A stretch of DNA of 64,000 nucleotides from Erodium maritimum (taxonomy: Eukaryota > Streptophyta > Magnoliopsida > Geraniales > Geraniaceae). The DNA is taken from contig OY997594.1 of assembly GCA_963921825.1 (NCBI GenBank), positions 40,418,557 through 40,482,556 on the forward strand, in the 5' to 3' direction. The position numbers and the translations under genes are program-made. The first letter of the stretch is position 1. The number at the start of each line of letters is the position of its first letter. The notes below the pieces were generated by a model. That model had not been told where the DNA came from, did no database searches, and saw nothing but the letters and a program-made list of their open reading frames with translations. Positions 57,714-64,000 of the stretch are shown in pieces.

Positions 57714-60489
57714 TGTCACGCCCCGAATTCAGACCGAACCCAGAACGCGAACGGTGAAACACTAAAACAAATTTTCAAACACTTTAATAAACCGCTTAAA
57801 ATCACCACTTTGAGTTAATCAAAATAATATTTTACAACTTAAAATACGTCCAAAACAAGCGGACAAAAAACCAAAGCGTACGTCGCTAAACTCCCAAAAA
57901 CCCGGACTCCCGCTCCCAGCTCTTCAAGTTTCGAGAGTTCCCCTAGTCCGCCTCGCGACCAGTACCTGTAGGAAAAGCAGCTAGGGGTGAGCTTTCGCTC
58001 ACCACCACGGATACCAGACTGACTACGGCAAACTAGCAGAAATGCCGGAAACACCAACAACAAACCAAACACCGGGGACTACTATCCCCAAACTCAAATA
58101 ACCTGACTGTCACACGAAAATTGTCACAATTTCCAACCAATCTAAACACCTTTACCCGTAATGTAGACCTGACACCGTAAAGACGACCTCAAAGCACACA
58201 ACAACAAAGAAGTGATCAAAGTCACGCAAACCACAACCACAAGCCTCAACACTTTACCGATCACGCGCCAGAAGGTGCCACACACCTGACAGGGACCACA
58301 TCCCTCTGCTCTTTACCGAACGCGCACCGGAGGGTACGAAACACCCCTCGGGCATAAATCCAGCCTCACACTTTACCAATCACGTGTCGGAAGGTGCTGC
58401 ACACCTACGGGGACCACAACCCTCTGCTCTTTACCGAACACGCATTGGAGGGTACGACACACCCATCGGGCACAGCTCTAACCTCACACTTTACCGATCA
58501 CATGCCGGAAGGTACGACGCACCTGACGGGAACCACAGCCCTCAGCACTTTATCGACCGCGCACCGGAGGGTACGACACACCCATGGGCATAGCTCAACA
58601 GTCATCACCAGAACAATCACAGTCACAACCAAATAACACACAAAACCCCGCAAATAGAAAGAAAAGACGACAACACGACTAACTACCACTTGGCAAGTCA
58701 GTCAACCAATACGGGTTCAACTCCCCACAGGCACTCATGGCCACCCACAAACACCAGCAATTCAATCAACCTACGGGCACAACCAAAAGCCACCAGTATT
58801 TCTATTGTTCGATACGTTCACTTATCCTACGACACTACTAAGTGTCACATGCATTTCTATTGTTCGATACGTTCACGTATCCTACGACACCACTAAGTGT
58901 CGCCTGCATTTCTATTCGATACGTTCACGTATCCTATGACACCGCTAAGTGTCGCCTGCATTTCTATTGTTCAATAAATTTACTTATCCTATGACACCAC
59001 TAAGTGTCACATGCATTTCTATTGTTAACTTTCCCTAGTCAAGGCCGAGATCTGGCTACTTTTCCCTACCTCGTAACTCTTCCCAAAAAGTCCACACCCA
59101 AGCTCCGGCGTGCTCGCGATCACTCGCCTAGCCTCCCCTTTCCTCGGTCGGTGGCACGATCTAACAAGAACATAATTAAAACACTTTTTAAGTTCGCATG
59201 CAAAGCTGAATTTTAAAGAATTAGACGCCCAAACAAACCCCGGTAATGTCGATCACTCCCAAACTTCCCAATTACTCGACATTGTCAAAAACGGGCCCGG
59301 AAAGGCCCATTCGCCCGGCTCGGCGAATTTGCCCGCGATTGGAAAACGCCCTTCCAAGGCTCCGAAAATTCCCGTTTTCGTTTCTACGATCTTAGAATAA
59401 TTCAAGGGTTCCAATGCAATCGACAAAATCAATTTCTGACTTCCGAGCGATTTAATTCGCGTTTAAAGTTTCTAAACCCGAAATGTCTAACTTTCACAAT
59501 TTAATTCCATAATTGGGTGTGAAATATCGATTCGGGGATCGTCCAAAACCACCCAAACACGAAAAACCCGAGGCCCGGGCAAGTGGGCCCCACACGGCCA
59601 CAATGGAAAATTTTCCTTTTCGCCCCAAAACGTTCCTAACGAACCCCAAACCTCAACCATTCGTCTTTAAACCAATTCTAACCAAAACCCAACCATAAAC
59701 AAACCGTTTAAACTCAAACCCTAAAATTCAAACCTACCAAAACGAGAAAAGAATGGGTTCTCACCGTAGAGAATGACGAGGGGAGTTCGAATCCGTAGTC
59801 GTTGAGACGATTCGTCGATCGGATCGTCGGGAAATCGACAAAAACCCTCACTTTCTTTTCCCTTTTCTCCTTCCTCCTTCTCTCATCTTTTTCTCTTTTT
59901 TTCTCTCTCCTCCTCCTTTTTTTTAGTAAATTGCCGAACACACACTCATCCTTTCCTTTTTATTTTGTTTTAAAACAACACCAATCTCTTAATTACAAAA
60001 CTACCACCACTTTTTTCTTTTTCTTTATTTTAAAAACCAACCAGCACCACTTGGGTGAAATGTGTCATGTGGGTCCCACCTCTTCAAAAAATATCTTTGT
60101 AGATATTTTTATGTCAGATTCCCGAAAATCGGCCGTCTCGGGCCCCGAACGGGCCCATTTTCCAAGAAATTACGAAATTTCACATGCTACAAGGAAACGG
60201 CCCAACTAAGACCGTTGTAACGATGGCTAAGCTTTTTGGATCCAAAACGGGCCTCGAACGGACCAAAACGTCGCTCGGTTGACTTTTCCCGCAAAAAGTC
60301 AACCTTTCCCAAATTGGTCAAACAGTTGCCCTGAGTCCCCCAGAACTCACTTTGGTCGATATTGGGGTCAGCTTAAGTCCGATATGCCCTCGGGGTCAGA
60401 TTTAGGTTCATTTATGTGTATGTCCAATTTTTTTAAATTTTCCTATTTTTCCGCCGATTGACCAGCGTTGACCGGGAGCGGTTCTTACA
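57714..60489 (-). mobile_element. solo LTR, family A copy 2 (2,776 bp)
   Basis: On the minus strand it starts TGTAAGAACC (60489) and ends GGGGCGTGACA (57714), flanked by AAACA (57709-57713 and 60490-60494). It keeps the splice-donor-like site (GT at 59764-59763) and, unlike copy 1, the GNRA-type hairpin GGTGAGC-GAAA-GCTCACC (57986-58003) followed by TTTTCCTACAG. The 58-bp minisatellite is reduced to about one unit (58705-58760). Confidence 0.92.
58815..59030 (-). repeat. 55-bp stem-loop array in family A copy 2
   Basis: Four units on the minus strand. First stem-loops: GACACT-TAGT-GGTGTC (twice), GACACT-TAGC-GGTGTC and GACACT-TAGT-AGTGTC. Second stem-loops: GATACG-TGAA-CGTATC (twice), GATAAG-TAAA-TTTATT and GATAAG-TGAA-CGTATC (one mismatch). 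Confidence 0.85.
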
Positions 60490-61499
60490 AAACATGTGTT
60501 CTAAGCTAAAAGAAAATGGAATAAAATATGTTAACAAATCAGAATTTATTATGAGCCTAGAACAGATAAGGGAAGGTAATATAAAATGGTATCAATATGA
60601 AGAATTTTATGTTAGTAAAATCGAAGTGGAAGATGAATCATAATTAGAAACCTAATCAAGTGATAGCAACTCAACTGATAGTGATATAGAATAATTGTAG
60701 TTGTTTATGAAGAAGCCTACGTAGAATATAAACCCAAAAAGTTAAGAAAATGAATAATATTTATAGATGATGGAGCAGGCTTATACCTAGCAAACAAAGA
60801 AGTACTAGAGCCACACCGATGGAAATATATAATATTTATAGAACTAAAGTAATAGGATTTGATGAAAGAAGAAAATACCTAGATGAAATAGCAACCAATG
60901 TAAACATATTACTACACAAGACAATGATCAGAATACCTTTAATATATCAGAAAGAAAAGAATGAAGAAACCAATACTATGGGGAAATAATTTTCTTGATT
61001 ATTTTAAAACAAGAGTAGTAAAAATTAATATTGCAAGTTTAGAAACACCTTGTAATAAATGGATAATACTACAAAAAGTACACCCAGCTACTCTAAATGG
61101 TATTAACCACATAACAATGATAAGAGATAATAACTTGAGAGAATTGGTAAGAAAGTACCATGACCTACTAAAAAAATACAAATGATATAATAAGATCAAG
61201 ACCAATTAGGTATAGCCCTAGTGATCAGAAGGCATTTGAAACTCAAATAGAAGAATTATTAGGGATGAAACTCATACAAGAAAGTAAAAGCTGACATAGC
61301 AGCCCAGCCTTTCTAGTAAGGAAGCATAGTGAACAAAAAAAGAGAAAAAACTAGTATGGTTATAGACTATAGAGAACTAAATAAGAAAACTGAATTTGAT
61401 GGATGTTTCTTACCATATAAAAGGAACCTTATTAATGGACTAGGAAATAAGAGATGGTTTAGTAAGTTTGACTATGTAAAAAGGATGGAGAAAATCCTA

Positions 61500-62019
61500 T
61501 TTTGAAGGCCATGGGTGTTTTTCTCAGACCCGCTCCTTTTCTTCTCTTTGTACGGTGCTCCTATCGAGCTATGATACTTTCTGCCAGATCGTTTCTCGAT
61601 CAAGAGTGAAGGCCAGGCAAGACTCCAAGATCAAGGTTCGTAAGGGTCTGGAGAAGGTGGCTCGTAAGGGTCCGACAAAGGTGATGAAATTGTCACTGAT
61701 TCCGGTGCACCCCATTCATCCAATACTGGTAAGGTTGTGACGCAGAAGAATAAGAGCACTGAACCAGTGTCAACGTCGGAATCGCAAATGGGGTTGAAGG
61801 TCGATCGTCGAAACAGCATGGAGATCTTAGGTAAGGAACAAGAGTCCGAAGTTTTTGTGTGTAATCTTCCCTTCGAGTCATCTGAGGAATGGGTTCGAAA
61901 CGTTTTTAGCTCTTTCGGTAAAATCGTGTTTGCATCCGTACTCAATCGACCAAACCACAGGTCGTTATTTCGGATTCATCCGTTTTGAATCCAAATCCGA
62001 AGCAGCCCAAGGTATAGAA
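61500..62019 (+). pseudogene. RRM-domain fragment, probably LINE ORF1
   Basis: After a basic stretch (61600-61670) the frame contains an RNP2-like VFVCNLPFES (about 61850) and FSSFGKIVFAS. After a one-base frame change it contains an RNP1-like GRYFGFIRFES (about 61960). This is the core of an RNA recognition motif. Some plant L1-type LINEs (the BNR group, first described in beet) carry an RRM in ORF1, and the TE-rich context favours that over a host SR-type gene. The frameshift near 61930 and truncation by the LTR at 62020 disable it. Confidence 0.6.
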
Positions 62020-64000
62020 TGTAAGAACCACTCCCGGTCAACGCCAGTCAAAGCGGCGAAAAACATGAAAATTTAAAATTTTGGGACAGACACTTAAATG
62101 AACCTAAATTTGACCCCGAGGGTCATACCGGACTTAAGTTGACCCCGGTATCGACCAAAGTGAGTTCTGAGGGACTCAGGACAACTTTCTGACCAATTTG
62201 GGAAATGTTGACTTTTTGCCGGAAAAGTCAACCGAGCGACGTTTTAGTCCTTTCGAGGTCCGTTTTGGATCCAAAAAGCTTAGCCATCGTTACAGCGGTC
62301 TTAGTTGAGCCGTTTCCTTGTAGCCCGTGAAGTTTCGTAATTTCTTGGAAAATGGGCCCGTTCGGGGCCCGAGACGGCCGAATTTCACGAATCTGACAGA
62401 AAAATATCTACAAAGATATTTTCTAAAGAGGTGGGACCCACTTGCCACTTGTCACACAAGTGGTGGTGTTAGGTATTTTTTTGAATAAAACAAAAAGGAA
62501 ATGAGTGGTAGTTTGTAAATAAGAAGAGATTGGTATGGTTTTTAAAACAAATTAAAAGGAAATGAAAGGGGAAGTGTCGGCCAAATCAAAAAAAGAAGAG
62601 AAGGAGGAGAGAGAAAGAAGAGAGAAGAAGGAGAAGGAGAGAAGGAAAATAAAAAGGAAAAAGGGTTAGGGCTTTGCGATTTCCCGACGATCCAACCGAC
62701 GGATCGTCTCAACGGTTGAAGAATCGAGCTCCCGTCATCATTCCCTACGGTGAGAACCTAATTGATTTTCGTTTTGGTACGTTTAAAAGTTAGGGTTTGT
62801 GTTTAAACGGGTTAAATATGGATGAGTCGAGGTGTAGGGTTCGTTGGGAACGTTTTGGAGCGAAAAATTGATCGGTTTCCGGTGATCGGAGGCTCGGGGG
62901 AGCTCCGTCCATCGTGGGTGGTGGCTGGCCGGAGCTAGGACCGGCCACCATGGTGGTGAACCGGTCCAAAACCGGTCCAGCCAGCCACGGCTAAGGGTGG
63001 CCGGGTGGGGCCCACTTGTCGGGTCTCGGGTTTTTCGTGTTTGGGTGGTTTAGGACGATCCCCAAGTCGTTAATTCACACCAGAACGAATTTTGGAATTA
63101 AATTGTGAAAGTTGGAATTTCGGGTTTAGAAACTTTAAACACGAATTAAATCGCTCGGAAGTCGGAAATTGATTCCGTCGATTGCCTTGGAACCCTTGAA
63201 TTATTCTAAGATAGTAGAAACGAAAACGGGAATTTTCGGAGCCCCGGAAGGGCGTTTTCCAATCCCGGGCAGATTTGGGCCTTTCCGGGCCCGTCATTGA
63301 CAATGTCGAGTAATTGGAAAGTTTGGGAGTGATCGACATTACCGGGGCTGCGTTTGGGCGTCTAATTCTTAAATTTCAGTTTTTGCCTGCAAACTTAAAA
63401 AGTGTTTTAATTGTGATCTTGTTAGATCGTGCCGAGGACCGCGGAAAGGGAAAGCTAGGCGAGTGATCATGAGCACGCCGGAGCTTGGTTGTGAACTTTT
63501 GGGAAAGCGTACGAGGTAGGGAAAAGTAGCCGGATCTCGGCCCTGACTAGGGAAAGTTAACAGTAGATATGCATGTGACACTTGGGTGTCGTGGGTTAAG
63601 TAAGTTTATCGAACACTAGAAATGGAGGCGACACTTAGTGGTGTCGTATGATACGTGAGCGTATCGAACAATAGAAAGGCATGTGACACTTAGTAGTGTC
63701 GTAGGATGAGTGAACTTATCGAACAATGGAAATACTGGTGGCATTTGGTTGTGCTCGGAGGTTGATTGAATTGTTTGTGTTTTTGGGTGGCCATGAGTGC
63801 CCGTGGGGAGTTGAACCCGTATTTTATTGTTTGTGTTCGTGGGTGGCCATGAGTGTCGTTGGGGAGTTGAACCCGTATTTTATTGTTTGTGTTCGTGGGT
63901 GGCCATGAGTGTCGTTGGGGTGTTGAACCCGTGTTTTACTGTTGGTGCGTCGTGGGTGGCCATGAGTGCCGTTGGGGTGTTGAACCCGTGTATTACTTTT
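62020..64000 (+). mobile_element. LTR, family A copy 3, runs off the window
   Basis: Starts TGTAAGAACC after TAGAA, the candidate duplication at 62015-62019; the partner lies outside the window. It is similar to copy 1 throughout, with about 100 extra GC-rich bases around 62870-63000. It keeps the donor-like GT (62750) and acceptor-like AG (63425). The end is not seen, so solo LTR versus full element cannot be decided. Confidence 0.9.
63571..64000 (+). repeat. 55-bp stem-loop array and 58-bp minisatellite in copy 3
   Basis: 55-bp units at 63571-63726 include GATACG-TGAG-CGTATC and GATGAG-TGAA-CTTATC. From 63785 the minisatellite shows at least four units, the first with GGC-CATGAGT-GCC. Confidence 0.85.

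Larger units (their letters stand above)
56420..61495 (+). mobile_element. endogenous pararetrovirus (Caulimoviridae-like) remnant
   Basis: AT-rich, with broken frames in one order. First comes an acidic region leading into a capsid-like domain (open at 56497-57006, then shifted, 57042-57380). Next are a basic stretch and a CCHC zinc knuckle (C-x2-C-x4-H-x4-C) at about 57678-57713 continuing at 60490, then degenerate sequence where a protease would lie (60650-61180). The N-terminal part of a reverse transcriptase follows at 61190-61495, with the fingers region and the first catalytic-side motif. It stops abruptly, and there is no RNase H. There are many stops and frameshifts, and a solo LTR inside. 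It is dead, and the boundaries are approximate. A Ty3/gypsy origin is an alternative, but the acidic-capsid-knuckle order and the A-rich codon use fit caulimoviruses better. Confidence 0.65.

Overview
The window is from a plant nuclear genome, most likely a dicot. The evidence is a proline dehydrogenase gene of plant type with a short GT-AG intron, plus CACTA, PIF/Harbinger and hAT DNA transposons, plant LINEs with zf-RVT tails, Ty3/gypsy LTR elements with a tRNA-iMet primer site, and a degenerate caulimovirus-like (pararetroviral) insertion. I see one intact host gene, PRODH (4660-6174, minus strand). Almost everything else is transposable-element DNA inserted into transposable-element DNA.

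Layout. 1-4055: an unassigned sequence split by a solo LTR (family A, 769-4050, TSD ACGAT). 4056-6458: PRODH and its proximal promoter. 6459-8450: a retroposon carrying a hAT MITE. 8577-22257: a minus-strand retroposon containing a LINE (9875-22194), which contains a CACTA transposon (11371-20977) with broken TNP2 and TNPA genes. 22779-25684: a Harbinger element whose middle is replaced by a truncated LTR. 26546-26889: a broken Harbinger ORF1-like reading frame. 27640-31945: two LINE remnants. 33177-39283: a plus-strand LINE containing a minus-strand LINE, which contains a solo LTR of family B (35420-37107). 39789-42398: Harbinger and LINE remnants. 42399-56405: a CACTA remnant with its terminus at 42399, containing a second family-B solo LTR (42418-55479), which contains a young Ty3/gypsy-type element with near-identical LTRs but no coding capacity (43224-54616). 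56420-61495: the pararetroviral remnant, split by another family-A solo LTR (57714-60489). 61500-62019: an RRM-coding fragment cut by a third family-A LTR that runs off the end (62020-64000).

Most insertions are supported by target-site duplications read directly on both sides: ACGAT, AAACA, CTAAG, GTATA, GTTGC (5 bp, LTR elements); TTT (CACTA); TAA (Harbinger); GTTCTCTC (hAT); and 7-17 bp for retroposons. Removing the insertions rejoins the ancestral DNA upstream of PRODH. About 0.9 kb of original upstream sequence is now spread over about 16 kb.

The most unusual signal is RNA-like secondary structure in the LTR elements. The leader of the gypsy-type element (46314-46918 and 47638-47653) holds a series of short stem-loops with a nearly constant loop (CAYGAGWA) and stems that change in a compensated way. 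The family-A LTRs carry 55-bp tandem units, each with two stem-loops that also covary. Two LTR families share a GNRA-type hairpin just upstream of a splice-acceptor-like site.
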